In this document: one piece after another, positions 1-7,545 of the stretch
Position numbering within the stretch: the stretch's first letter is position 1
Layout: the number at the start of each line of letters is the position of its first letter
NCBI RefSeq assembly: GCF_028994775.1
Contig: NZ_JAJQMN010000006.1
Coordinates: 310,001 to 374,000 of the forward strand
Direction: 5' to 3'
Length of the DNA: 64,000 nucleotides
Source: Promicromonospora iranensis
GTDB lineage: Bacteria; Actinomycetota; Actinomycetes; Actinomycetales; Cellulomonadaceae
The notes under the pieces: model-generated
Told to the model about the DNA's origin: nothing
The model's database searches: none
Seen by the model: only the letters and a program-made list of their open reading frames with translations
Translations under genes and position numbers: made by a program

Positions 1-992
1 TACGAGAACGGCGGAGCGTAGGCGGCGCCCAGGAGATCGCTGCCCTTGAGCCGTCCGACGACGTTCGGCGCCTCGGCGCCGTCGTCCGTCAGCTCCCGCG
101 CGTAGGAGTCCACGCGGGCCTCCGCGAGGACGTACCGCTGCGGGGAGCCGGTGAAGGAGGACTCGACGATCGCGTAGTCGACGTCCGGCCCCACCATGAC
201 GAGCAGGTTGGAGGGCAGGGTCCACGGCGTGGTGGTCCAGATCAGCAGGTGGTCGCCGACGCGGAGCGCGTCGTCTCCTGTGGCCGAGCTCGCCGGGGCC
301 TCCGTCACCGCGAACCCGACGGTCACCGCGGGGTCCTGCCGCTGCTGGTAGACGTCGTCGTCCATGCGCAGCTCGTGGTTGCTCAGCGGCGTCTGGTCGT
401 TCCAGCAGTAGGGCAGCACACGGAAGCCCTCGTAGATGAGGCCCTTGTCGAACAGCGACTTGAAGGCCCAGAGCACCGACTCCATGAACGTCGGGTTCAG
501 GGTCTTGTAGTCGTTGTCGAAGTCCACCCAGCGGGCCTGACGCGTCACGTACGTGCGCCACTCGTCGGTGTACTTGAGCACGCTGGAGCGGCAGGCCTGG
601 TTGAACTTGTCGATGCCGAGCTCGACGATCTCGTCCTTGGTCTTGATCCCGAGCTGGCTCATCGCCTCCAGCTCCGCCGGCAGGCCGTGCGTGTCCCAGC
701 CGAAGCGCCGCTCGACGCGCTGCCCCTTCATGGTCCGGTAGCGCGGCACCACGTCCTTCGCGTACCCGGTCAGCAGGTGACCGTAGTGCGGCAGGCCGTT
801 CGCGAACGGCGGGCCGTCGTAGAAGACGAACTCGTTGCTGCCGTTCTCGCCGGCCGGTCGGGCCTCGACGGACGCGCGGAAGGTGTCGTCCTTCTCCCAG
901 TACTCGAGGACGTCGCGCTCGAGGTCGGGCAGGCTGGGCGACGCGGGCACGGGGGTGGCGGCGTCGCTAGGACGGTGCAGCGGATAGGCCAT
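1..992 (-). CDS. ileS: Isoleucyl-tRNA synthetase, N-terminal part (cut by window start)
   Basis: Class I aminoacyl-tRNA synthetase that charges tRNA-Ile in the cytoplasm. Translating the minus strand from the ATG at 992-990 gives [20 protein letters not shown] and then a continuous frame to the window edge, about 330 residues of a protein that is normally over 1000. The class I signature appears as HYGH at residues 69-72, preceded by [22 protein letters not shown] and [11 protein letters not shown], the latter from the start of the editing domain, are typical of IleS. AGGAG lies 13 bases before the ATG, rather far, but this fits a translational T-box that controls access to the ribosome site. 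The catalytic KMSKS loop lies outside the window. The T-box upstream makes regulation by uncharged tRNA-Ile very likely. Confidence 0.97.
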   Translation of the reverse strand, partial: MAYPLHRPSDAATPVPASPSLPDLERDVLEYWEKDDTFRASVEARPAGENGSNEFVFYDGPPFANGLPHYGHLLTGYAKDVVPRYRTMKGQRVERRFGWDTHGLPAELEAMSQLGIKTKDEIVELGIDKFNQACRSSVLKYTDEWRTYVTRQARWVDFDNDYKTLNPTFMESVLWAFKSLFDKGLIYEGFRVLPYCWNDQTPLSNHELRMDDDVYQQRQDPAVTVGFAVTEAPASSATGDDALRVGDHLLIWTTTPWTLPSNLLVMVGPDVDYAIVESSFTGSPQRYVLAEARVDSYARELTDDGAEAPNVVGRLKGSDLLGAAYAPPFS

Positions 993-1262
993 TGTTCTTC
1001 TGGCTCCTGGCGGTTCAGCGGTTCGGCAGCAGGTGGACTTCTGTGGTGCTTCTGCTGCGAGGACGCCGCACCTGGGTGCGCCGCGGTACCACCCCGCTTG
1101 CCGCTCGCTCACGCGTACGGCCGCTCGTTGACGGCTGTGACGGGCCTACCCGTCCGGTTCTACTGGGGTCCCGCTGCCTGACCCTTCGACGTGCTCGGGG
1201 CGGCGCGGCAGGGGGACCTGTTCTTCCGGAGGCTCACCGGTGATGGCCGGGTCGATGCCTGT
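993..1262 (-). promoter_or_regulatory. T-box leader of ileS (tRNA-Ile sensing)
   Basis: Read on the minus strand, the leader contains the classical T-box sequence GGGTGGTACCGCGG at about 1094-1081, which pairs with the tRNA acceptor end. Further upstream, GGCCATCACCGGTGAGCCTC (1247-1228) holds an ATC triplet at 1244-1242 in the position expected for the isoleucine specifier, followed by CCGGAAGAAC. Actinobacterial ileS T-boxes are known to act on translation, and no U-tract terminator is visible before the gene. A TACGAT box at 1274-1269 is a possible -10 element, giving a leader of about 270 nucleotides. This explains the otherwise empty stretch between ileS and the next gene. Confidence 0.9.
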
Positions 1263-1322
1263 GGGGCAATCGTACCGGGCGACGGCAACCGGAAAATCCC
1301 GCCGTCTGGTCGGGAGCACGGG

Positions 1323-1994
1323 TCACGGGCGCGGTACCACCGCCAGGGGCGACTGGCCCAGCCATACCGGCAGGTCACGGCGGGCCTCGGCGGGCCCGTC
1401 CAGGCTCACCGCCTCTCCGCGCAGTGCCATCTGCCACGACAGGTCCCCGCGCCACACCCGGACGAGCGTGCGCAGCGCGGCCGACACCGTCACCGTCGCC
1501 TCGTACCCGGGGTCGTAGTCGCAGATGTCCACCTCCCCGTCGCGCACCACCAGCCACCAGTGCGCGACAGGTGCGGAGACGCCGTCGAACCGGAACGCGA
1601 CCACCGTGCGCTCACGCGGCCAGGCGTTCACGGGCACCGTGCGCCGCATGTCCCACATCAGCAGGTGCGGGTCCAGGTCAGCCTCACCGAGGCCACCGAC
1701 CCAGCGCGTGCCCCAGGCGCCGAGGCTCTCCACGAGCGGTCGCAGCTCCTCGCCCGCCTGGGTGAGCCGGTAGCCGGGATGGTCGTCCGCCTCGTAACGC
1801 CGCACCACACCGGCACGCTCCAGGGAGCGGAGCCGTTTGGCCAGCAGGGCCGGGGACATCTTCGGGACGCCGCGCCGCAGCTCGTTGAACCGGGTGCTGC
1901 CCGCCAGCAGCTCACGGACCACCAGGAGGGTCCACCGCTCGTCGAGCACCTCCATGGCCTTGGCCACGGGGCAGAACTGACCGTACGTCGTCAT
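1323..1994 (-). CDS. HxlR-family winged-helix regulator with C-terminal SCP2-like domain
   Basis: Probable DNA-binding transcription regulator of 223 residues. Residues 1-105 are a typical HxlR winged helix: CPVAKAMEVLDERWTLLVVR is the family signature, with the conserved early cysteine at residue 8, followed by FNELRRGVPKMSPALLAKRL as recognition region and a wing ending GYRLTQAGEEL. Residues 120-220 resemble the sterol-carrier (SCP2-like) domain often fused to this family, which may bind a hydrophobic ligand. The start is set by GAGGAG six to seven bases before the ATG. It is divergent from the methyltransferase at 2158, with two GTACAGATC repeats between them, so it probably controls that gene and itself. 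Confidence 0.85.
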   Translation of the reverse strand: MTTYGQFCPVAKAMEVLDERWTLLVVRELLAGSTRFNELRRGVPKMSPALLAKRLRSLERAGVVRRYEADDHPGYRLTQAGEELRPLVESLGAWGTRWVGGLGEADLDPHLLMWDMRRTVPVNAWPRERTVVAFRFDGVSAPVAHWWLVVRDGEVDICDYDPGYEATVTVSAALRTLVRVWRGDLSWQMALRGEAVSLDGPAEARRDLPVWLGQSPLAVVPRP

Positions 1995-2054
1995 GACGCC
2001 TCCTCGCCGGGCCCCCGCACCCCCAAGTCAACGCCCCGCTGGGTCGCCACACCA

Positions 2055-2086
2055 GTACAGATCGTGAACCTCACCCGGTACAGATC
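2055..2086. promoter_or_regulatory. Direct repeat GTACAGATC, candidate regulator site
   Basis: The nine-base word GTACAGATC occurs at 2055-2063 and again at 2078-2086, 23 bases centre to centre, in the 163-base gap between the divergent HxlR gene and the methyltransferase gene. The spacing is close to two helical turns, as for two regulator dimers on one face of the DNA. That the HxlR protein binds here is inferred from position only. Confidence 0.45.
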
Positions 2087-2157
2087 AAGCACTGGCGGAC
2101 GGGCGCCGGCCGGGCGGACAGTGAGACTCCCAGACCTTCCAGGCAAGGAGCAGTCCC

Positions 2158-2991
2158 ATGAGCGACACCGCCGTCGTCCCACCCGACGTCCTGACCGCCG
2201 TCCGCACCAAGCACCGCGCCCTGTGGGCGCTCGGCGACTACCCGGCGGTCGCCACCGAGGTGATCCCGGCACTGGGCCCGATCCTGGTCGAGGCAGCCGG
2301 CGTGCGGCCGGGCGATCACGTGCTCGACGTCGCGGCGGGCTCCGGCAACGCCGCCATCCCTGCCGCAATCGCCGGCGCGCACGTGATCGCCTCGGACCTC
2401 ACGCCCGAGCTGTTCGACGCCGGCCGGGCCGCCGCCGCTACCAGCGGCACCGAGATCACGTGGGCTGAGGCCGACGCCCACTCCCTCCCGTTCGACGACG
2501 CGGCATTCGACCGGGTCCTGTCCTGCGTCGGGGTCATGTTCGCCCCGTTCCACCAGGTCGCCGCCGACGAGCTGCTGCGCGTCACCCGGCCCGGCGGGAC
2601 CATCGGGCTCATCGCCTGGACGCCCACAGGGTTCATCGGCCAGATGTTCGCCGCCATGAAGCCGTTCGCTCCGGCCCCGCCGCCCGGCGCCGAGCCGCCG
2701 CCCCGGTGGGGCGACGAGGCGCACGTGCGCGCCCTGCTCGGCGACGGCGTCACGGACGTACGAGCGGAGGTACGTTCGCTGCCGGTCTCCCGGTTCGCCT
2801 CCGGCGTGGAGTTCCGCGAGTTCTTCAAGGCCGTCTACGGCCCCACCATCGCGGTCTACCGCAACGTGGCCGACGACGCCGGGCGCACCGCCGTCCTCGA
2901 CCAGGCGCTGTTGGACCTCGCCGCCAGGTTCCAGGACGCCGACGGCGCCATGGGCTGGGACTACCTGCTGCTCACAGCGACACGCGCCTGA
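2158..2991 (+). CDS. Class I SAM-dependent methyltransferase
   Basis: Small-molecule methyltransferase of 277 residues; substrate unknown. The SAM-binding motif I reads VLDVAAGSGNAAI near residues 57-69, followed by the acidic loop ASDLTPELFD and motif IV/V-like FDRVLSCVGVMFAPFH, then a RPGGTIGLIAWTP strand typical of the UbiE/COQ5-like group. The start is well set by AAGGAG seven bases before the ATG. It is divergent from the HxlR regulator and ends three bases before the convergent molybdopterin oxidoreductase. Control by the HxlR protein through the repeats at 2055-2086 is likely. Proteins of this kind next to HxlR or ArsR regulators often act on small toxic or secondary metabolites, but nothing here identifies the substrate. 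Confidence 0.85.
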   Translation: MSDTAVVPPDVLTAVRTKHRALWALGDYPAVATEVIPALGPILVEAAGVRPGDHVLDVAAGSGNAAIPAAIAGAHVIASDLTPELFDAGRAAAATSGTEITWAEADAHSLPFDDAAFDRVLSCVGVMFAPFHQVAADELLRVTRPGGTIGLIAWTPTGFIGQMFAAMKPFAPAPPPGAEPPPRWGDEAHVRALLGDGVTDVRAEVRSLPVSRFASGVEFREFFKAVYGPTIAVYRNVADDAGRTAVLDQALLDLAARFQDADGAMGWDYLLLTATRA

Positions 2992-2994
2992 CGG

Positions 2995-4566
2995 TCAGCC
3001 CACCGACACGTCGACCGTGTGCCAGCCCGTCGCGCCGTCGGGTGCCGGCGGTGCCTCGGCCTCGGTCTGGACCAGGCCCTCGGTGTCGGTGGCCCGGACC
3101 GCGAGGGTGTGGTCGCCGGCCTCCAGGTCGAGGGACACCCGCCACTGGCGCCACGTGTCGGAGCCCACGGTCTCGGCGAGCTCGGCGGTGACCCAGTCGC
3201 CGTCGTCGGCCCGGACCTCCACCCTGCCGATGCCCGTGTGCTGGGCCCACGCCACGCCTGCCACCGTCACGGCGCCGGCCGCCACCGACTCGCGCGGCAC
3301 GTCGATCCGCGACTGGACCTTGATCGGGCCCAGCGCCGACCAGCCGCGCGGGGTCCAGTAGCCCTGGTCGGCGTCGAAGGTGGTGACCTTGAGCGAGGTG
3401 ACCCACTTGGTGGCCGACACGTACCCGTACAGGCCGGGCACCACGAGCCGTGCGGGGAAGCCGTGGTCCACCGGGAGCGGCTCCCCGTTCATGCCGATCG
3501 CGAGCAGGCTGGCCCGGTCCGGGTCCTGCAGCACGTCGAGCGGCGTCCCGGCGGTGAACCCGTCGTCGCTGCGGGACAGCACCATGTCCGCGCCCGCCTG
3601 CGGCTTGGCGCGCTCCAGCAGCGCCCGGATCGGGTAGCCCAGCCACAGCGCGTTGCCGATGAGATCACCGCCGACGGAGTTGCTGACGCACGCGAGCGTC
3701 ACGTGGTGCTCCTCGAGCGGCAGGGCGAGCAGCTCGTCCCAGGTGATCGTGAACGGCTCGTCCACCATGCCATGGACCTCCAGCGACCAATCCGCCGGGT
3801 CCAGCTGCGGCACCCGAAGCGCCGTGTCGATGCGGTAGAAGTCAGAATTCGGCGTGACGTACGGCGCCAGGCCGGCGAGCTCCAGGTCGGCGCCCGCGGG
3901 GACCGGCGGCGCCGTCTCGCGTGCGGCGGGCAGGCGGATCTTCTCGCGCACGACGTTCACGGCCGCCGAGCCCGCCGACAGCACCCGCGAGCCCGCCAGC
4001 GCGAGCACGGCCACACCCGCGGCGATCCCGGTGACCGCGAGGAAGCCGCGCCGGTCCACCACGGTGCCCGTCTCGGCCCGCAGGTCCGCCGCCGGCCGCA
4101 GCCTGGCGATCGCCGACCGCAGCAGGAGCACCGCGCCGCCGATCCCGACGACGCTGGGCAGCGCCCACAGCGGCGTCGCGTCCGGGCGCAGCACGGCGAC
4201 GATCGCCCCGACGACGCCGACCGCGCCGATCAGCAGCGCGCCCGAGGGCGGGCGACGCAGCTCCAGCCACCCCGCGAGCGCCGCGCCCAGCGCCAGCACC
4301 AGGCCCATCGAGCCGAGGAGCACCGCCTTGTCGTTGGTGCCGAACGCCTCCACGGCGAAGTCCTTGAGCCACGGCGGCACGACGTCGATGACGGCGGCGC
4401 CGCCCGCGAACAGGGTGCTCGCGCCGGGTGCGACGACCGCGGCGACGAGCTCCGCGATCGCCAGCCCCGCCGCACCCGCGACGACGCCCGCCAGTGCGGC
4501 CCAGCCTGCGTCGTGCGGTGCGCCGTGTGCCCGCGGGGGCGCGGGGCTCTCAGTTGCCTGGGTCAT
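2995..4566 (-). CDS. Membrane-anchored molybdopterin-dependent oxidoreductase (sulfite oxidase fold)
   Basis: Protein of 523 residues with several N-terminal membrane segments (about residues 15-135, in AALAGVVAGAAGLAIAELV and later hydrophobic stretches), a further hydrophobic segment near residue 170, then an extracytoplasmic catalytic domain. The sulfite-oxidase-fold domain shows the motif VTLACVSNSVGGDLIGNALW near residue 290, whose cysteine is the expected molybdenum ligand. The C-terminal 110 residues form a Mo-co dimerisation-like beta domain. The frame stays open upstream to 4884 only because it runs through repeats; I place the start at ATG 4566-4564 (MTQATESPAP), where the membrane region begins. 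It is convergent with the methyltransferase. The physiological substrate is unknown; sulfite or oxidised methionine residues are possibilities from related families. Confidence 0.85.
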   Translation of the reverse strand: MTQATESPAPPRAHGAPHDAGWAALAGVVAGAAGLAIAELVAAVVAPGASTLFAGGAAVIDVVPPWLKDFAVEAFGTNDKAVLLGSMGLVLALGAALAGWLELRRPPSGALLIGAVGVVGAIVAVLRPDATPLWALPSVVGIGGAVLLLRSAIARLRPAADLRAETGTVVDRRGFLAVTGIAAGVAVLALAGSRVLSAGSAAVNVVREKIRLPAARETAPPVPAGADLELAGLAPYVTPNSDFYRIDTALRVPQLDPADWSLEVHGMVDEPFTITWDELLALPLEEHHVTLACVSNSVGGDLIGNALWLGYPIRALLERAKPQAGADMVLSRSDDGFTAGTPLDVLQDPDRASLLAIGMNGEPLPVDHGFPARLVVPGLYGYVSATKWVTSLKVTTFDADQGYWTPRGWSALGPIKVQSRIDVPRESVAAGAVTVAGVAWAQHTGIGRVEVRADDGDWVTAELAETVGSDTWRQWRVSLDLEAGDHTLAVRATDTEGLVQTEAEAPPAPDGATGWHTVDVSVG

Positions 4567-4645
4567 AACGCTCAGCCTGGCACGCGGAGGCCAGTTCGCC
4601 GGGGTCCGGGGGCGCACCGTCATGAGCCTGTAAGGACACGATCGG

Positions 4646-4800
4646 CGACTTCGGTCGGTTGCACCTGTTCCATACCCGACTTCGGTCGGATGCACCGACC
4701 CCGTACCCGACTTCGGTCGGTCGCACCCACCCCACACCCGACTTCGGTCAGTCGCACCCACCCCACACCCGACTTCGGTCAGTCGCACCCACCCCACACG
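4646..4800. repeat. Five 31-bp tandem repeats
   Basis: The word CGACTTCGGTC recurs at 4646, 4677, 4708, 4739, 4770 and 4801, exactly every 31 bases. The units are closely similar, with a variable base after GGTC and a conserved GCACCCACCCCACACC tail that is degenerate in the first two copies. The sixth copy begins the long palindrome that follows. The array fills the gap between the SDR gene and the molybdopterin oxidoreductase gene, both on the minus strand. The units are directly adjacent with no unique spacers. Confidence 0.9.
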
Positions 4801-4801
4801 C

Positions 4802-4867
4802 GACTTCGGTCGGTTGGGTCGAGATCGGTCGGTTGACTGACCGATCTCGACCCAACCGACCGAAGTC
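4802..4867. repeat. Perfect 29-bp inverted repeat with 8-base loop
   Basis: Left arm 4802-4830 and right arm 4839-4867 are perfectly complementary over 29 bases, with loop GGTTGACT. The outer part of each arm is the same CGACTTCGGTC word that makes up the adjacent 31-bp array. It could form a long hairpin in RNA or a cruciform in DNA; there is no T-run, so it is not an obvious intrinsic terminator. Confidence 0.85.
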
Positions 4868-4965
4868 AGCAAACTCGCCATCAAAGGACCGAACTCACCG
4901 CCTCGATCCCGGCGCAGCTCCCCGAGGCGCTCACCCCCGCAACGCGACCAGGCGACCCACGTCTA

Positions 4966-5080
4966 GCCTCCCCGCCGGTCGAGCCTCCCCGCCGGTCGAG
5001 CCACCCTTCCGGTCGCACCACCCTGCCGGTCGCGACACCCTGCCGGTCCCGACACCCTGCCCCTGCCGGTCGAGCGGCCA
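4966..5080. repeat. Degenerate 17-bp tandem repeats
   Basis: Units of 17 bases related to GCCTCCCCGCCGGTCGA start at 4966, 4983, 5000, 5017, 5034 and 5051. The first two are identical, and the later ones drift towards CACCCTGCCGGTCGC; the last has a short internal insertion. The tract lies just downstream of the SDR gene stop. With the 31-bp array it fills the 530-base gap 4567-5096, where I see no gene. Confidence 0.75.
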
Positions 5081-5096
5081 GCGGGGTGCAGGGCGC

Positions 5097-5912
5097 TCAG
5101 ACCCCCGTGCCGCGCACGATCTTCGAGTTGTGCGCCTGGGCACGGGGCCGGATCGTCACCAGGTCGATGTTGACGTGGTCCGGGCGGGACAGGGTCCAGG
5201 CGATGGTGTCGGCGATGTCGGCGGCGACCAGGGGCGTGTATCCGTCGTAGACGGCGGCGGCCTTCTCGGCGTCGCCGCCGAATCGGACCAGGGAGAACTC
5301 CTCGGTGGCCACGGCGCCCGGGGCGACCTCGATGACGCGCACGGGCTCACCGGCGATCTCCCAGCGCAGCGTCTGGGACAGCATGTGCTCGGCGTGTTTG
5401 GCGCCGGTGTAACCGGCGCCGCCCTCGTAGGCGCCCTGGGCGGCGGTCGAGGTCACGTTCACGACGTCGGCGACGCCCTTCGACGCGCCCGCCTCACGCA
5501 GCAGGGGCAGCACCGCCTTGGTGACGCGCAACGTGCCGAGCACGTTGATCTCGTACATCTGGCGCCAGCCGTCGACGTCGGCGTCCTCCACGCGGTCCAG
5601 GCCGAGCGCACCGCCCGCGTTGTTCACGACCGCGTCGAGCCCGCCGGTCGCGGTGAGGTGGGCCGCGAGGGCGGACACGGCGTCGTCGTCGGTGAGGTCG
5701 ATGGCGTAGACCTCGCAGCCGGTCTCCGCGGCGAGCGCCTCCAGGCGGTCGGCGCGGCGGGCGGCGGCCACGACGTCCCAGCCGTCGGTGCGCAGCCGGC
5801 GCACGGTGGCGGCACCGATGCCCGACGACGCCCCGGTCACCAGGGCGCGGCGGTTCGGCATTGTCTCAGGCATTGTCTCAGGGCTGGTACCAGGGGCGGT
5901 GCTGTCGCTCAT
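5097..5912 (-). CDS. Short-chain dehydrogenase/reductase
   Basis: Cytoplasmic NAD(P)-dependent oxidoreductase of 271 residues. The cofactor motif TGASSGIG is at residues 26-33, with VVNNAGG and the catalytic YTGAK later, and a serine in NVTSTA before it, completing the Ser-Tyr-Lys set. An arginine pair after the first strand (AARRADR) suggests NADP(H). The family is closest in style to YdfG-like serine/3-hydroxy acid dehydrogenases, but the substrate is not clear. The start at 5912 is supported by a TACAGT box six bases upstream, which suggests a leaderless mRNA. A 12-base direct duplication gives the peptide ETMPETMP just before the Rossmann fold, so the N-terminus has been extended by duplication. 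Confidence 0.88.
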   Translation of the reverse strand: MSDSTAPGTSPETMPETMPNRRALVTGASSGIGAATVRRLRTDGWDVVAAARRADRLEALAAETGCEVYAIDLTDDDAVSALAAHLTATGGLDAVVNNAGGALGLDRVEDADVDGWRQMYEINVLGTLRVTKAVLPLLREAGASKGVADVVNVTSTAAQGAYEGGAGYTGAKHAEHMLSQTLRWEIAGEPVRVIEVAPGAVATEEFSLVRFGGDAEKAAAVYDGYTPLVAADIADTIAWTLSRPDHVNIDLVTIRPRAQAHNSKIVRGTGV

Positions 5913-5918
5913 GGCCGC

Positions 5919-5924
5919 ACTGTA
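5919..5924 (-). promoter_or_regulatory. -10 box TACAGT of the SDR gene
   Basis: TACAGT ends six bases before the ATG at 5912. No ribosome site lies between them, so the transcript probably begins at or next to the start codon. Confidence 0.5.
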
Positions 5925-5936
5925 GTGCTTGCTCCC

Positions 5937-6188
5937 TCAGCGGAGCAGGCCGGCCGCGTAGCCGCCGAAGAGTGCGACGACCAGCCCTGCCACGACCAGG
6001 ATCGCGACGATCCACACCCACGGCACCCAGCGCGGCGGGCCGTGCTCCTCATGGCCCTGCGGTGCGCTGACCTGGGAGGACTCGGGTGGGGTCTCGCCGG
6101 GCTGGAGGTTGCCGCTGAGGGGCATCGTGCGGCCGTCCGGCTCGGGGTCCGGGTTGTACGCCGCCTGGTTCTCGGGATCGTTCGTCAT
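5937..6188 (-). CDS. Small single-pass membrane protein (DUF6480-like)
   Basis: An 83-residue protein with a polar, proline-rich N-terminal half (NPDPEPDGRTMPLSGNLQPG) and one C-terminal membrane helix (WVWIVAILVVAGLVVALFGG). The motif LQPGETPP is characteristic of the small actinobacterial DUF6480 group, whose function is unknown. The frame remains open further upstream, but the start is set by GGGAG ahead of ATG 6188-6186. It lies 24 bases upstream of the SDR gene in the same direction, but that gene appears to have its own promoter. Confidence 0.7.
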   Translation of the reverse strand: MTNDPENQAAYNPDPEPDGRTMPLSGNLQPGETPPESSQVSAPQGHEEHGPPRWVPWVWIVAILVVAGLVVALFGGYAAGLLR

Positions 6189-6380
6189 CGTGAATCTCCC
6201 TGCCCTGTCTGCCTGGCCTGGGGTCATCTCCACCGTAGGCACGCCGCTCTCCAGTCGCGCGACGGATGCTTCCGGCCGACGCGGGGTGGCATGGACCGAG
6301 GCCACGACGGCGGGGCTGACAGCGGGGCCGACAGCGACGCCGAGAGCGAAATCCACGGGGGCCGGCCGAGACCGCCGGTG

Positions 6381-6531
6381 TATCGTGGCGACGGGTCGCG
6401 GGCCCTGCTTTGGCCCGCTGATGCGGCTCTCACTGTGAGCCGCTTCCCGTCTGGACGCGAGATGGCGCGTCGCTGCTCACCCCGTGGCCGTCCCTGGCCG
6501 TGGGCTGTTCGTCGACCCCTGGAGCCCTCGC
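6381..6531 (+). promoter_or_regulatory. Structured leader of the F420-0-type importer operon
   Basis: A TATCGT box at 6381-6386 is a plausible -10 element. The region after it holds two hairpins in a row: GCGGGCC/GGCCCGC (about 6398-6418) and GCGGCTC/GAGCCGC (about 6423-6443). I cannot match this to a known riboswitch: the conserved cobalamin-box word GCCACTG is absent. The leader could control expression of the importer, but that is inference. The rest of the 343-base gap (6189-6380) shows no gene. Confidence 0.35.
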
Positions 6532-7545
6532 GTGCACCCCCACCGCGTCCGTCCTGCTCGTGCGTTCCTCCTGCCCGCCGCCGTCGCCGTCGCGGCGCTC
6601 GTTCTCGCCGCCTGCACACCCACCGCCTCGGGCGAGACCGACGCCGAGGGCGCGACGCCGCCGTCGGGCAGCTTTCCCGTCAGCCTCGACAACTGCGGGT
6701 TCGAGACCGAGGTCGAGGCGCCGCCGGAGCGCGTCGTGACCATCAAGTCGTCGACCACGGAGATGCTGCTGGCGCTCGGCCTGGGCGACCGGATCGTCGG
6801 CTCGGCGTTCCTCGACGGGCCGGTTCCGGACTCCCTGGAGACCGTGCCCGCCGTCGAGGAGCCGTTCGCCGCAGAGGCGCCCGGCTCCGAGGCCACGCTC
6901 GAGCTCGAGCCCGACCTGGTCTACGCGGGCTGGGAGTCCAACCTCACGGCGGAGACCGCGGGCGACCGCGAGACGCTCGCCCAGCTCGGCGTCGCCACGT
7001 ACGTCTCCCCCGCCGCCTGCAAGGAGGAGGGGTACATGCCTGACCCGCTCACCTTCGACACGGTGTTCGACGAGATCGCGGAGGTGGGCTCCCTGTTCGG
7101 CGCGGAGGACGCCGCCGCGAGGCTCGTGGACGAGCAGCGCGCGGCGCTCGACGCGATAGAGCCCGACGACCGTGGCCTCACCGCGCTGTGGTGGTCCTCG
7201 GGCGACGACACCCCGTACGTCGGCGCCGGCATCGGCGCCCCGCAGATGATCATGGAGGCGGCCGGGCTGACCAACGTCGCGGCCGACGTCCACGACACCT
7301 GGACCTCGCTCGGCTGGGAGAACGTCGTCGAGGCCGACCCGGACGTCCTGGTGCTGGTCGACGCCGCGTGGAACCCCGCGGACGCGAAGATCGAGACGCT
7401 GGAGTCCAGCCCCGCCACCCGTGAGATGACGGCGGTCAAGGAGGAGCGCTACGTGGTGGTGCCGTTCCCGGCCACCGAGGCCGGCGTCCGGAACGTCGAC
7501 GCCGTCGCCTCGGTGGTGGAGCAGCTGGCGGACCTCGACCTGTGA
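6532..7545 (+). CDS. ABC importer substrate-binding lipoprotein, proposed F420-0 type
   Basis: Secreted, lipid-anchored binding protein of 337 residues in the BtuF/FecB fold. The signal peptide ends in the lipobox LAAC, then a short linker, then FPVSLDNCGFETEVEAPPER and VVTIKSSTTEMLLALGLGDR, which is the style of the small actinobacterial clade proposed to bind F420-0 (coenzyme F420 without its glutamate tail). An in-frame GTG at 6484 exists, but the GTG at 6532 lies just before the signal peptide with a GGAG-like site upstream, so I use it. The stop overlaps the permease start by four bases (GTGA). Related families bind vitamin B12 or ferric siderophores; those remain alternatives. Confidence 0.75.
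   Translation: MHPHRVRPARAFLLPAAVAVAALVLAACTPTASGETDAEGATPPSGSFPVSLDNCGFETEVEAPPERVVTIKSSTTEMLLALGLGDRIVGSAFLDGPVPDSLETVPAVEEPFAAEAPGSEATLELEPDLVYAGWESNLTAETAGDRETLAQLGVATYVSPAACKEEGYMPDPLTFDTVFDEIAEVGSLFGAEDAAARLVDEQRAALDAIEPDDRGLTALWWSSGDDTPYVGAGIGAPQMIMEAAGLTNVAADVHDTWTSLGWENVVEADPDVLVLVDAAWNPADAKIETLESSPATREMTAVKEERYVVVPFPATEAGVRNVDAVASVVEQLADLDL

Noticed and set aside
4646-4800. CRISPR array
   Set aside because: The 31-base units are directly adjacent with no unique spacers, there are only five, and no cas gene is in the window.
4567-4884. N-terminal extension of the molybdopterin oxidoreductase through the repeats
   Set aside because: The frame is open to 4884, but the added residues only translate the 31-bp repeats; the membrane segments start right after ATG 4566.
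6189-6531. Cobalamin riboswitch before the FecCD-type importer
   Set aside because: The conserved B12-box word GCCACTG and its surroundings are not present on this strand.
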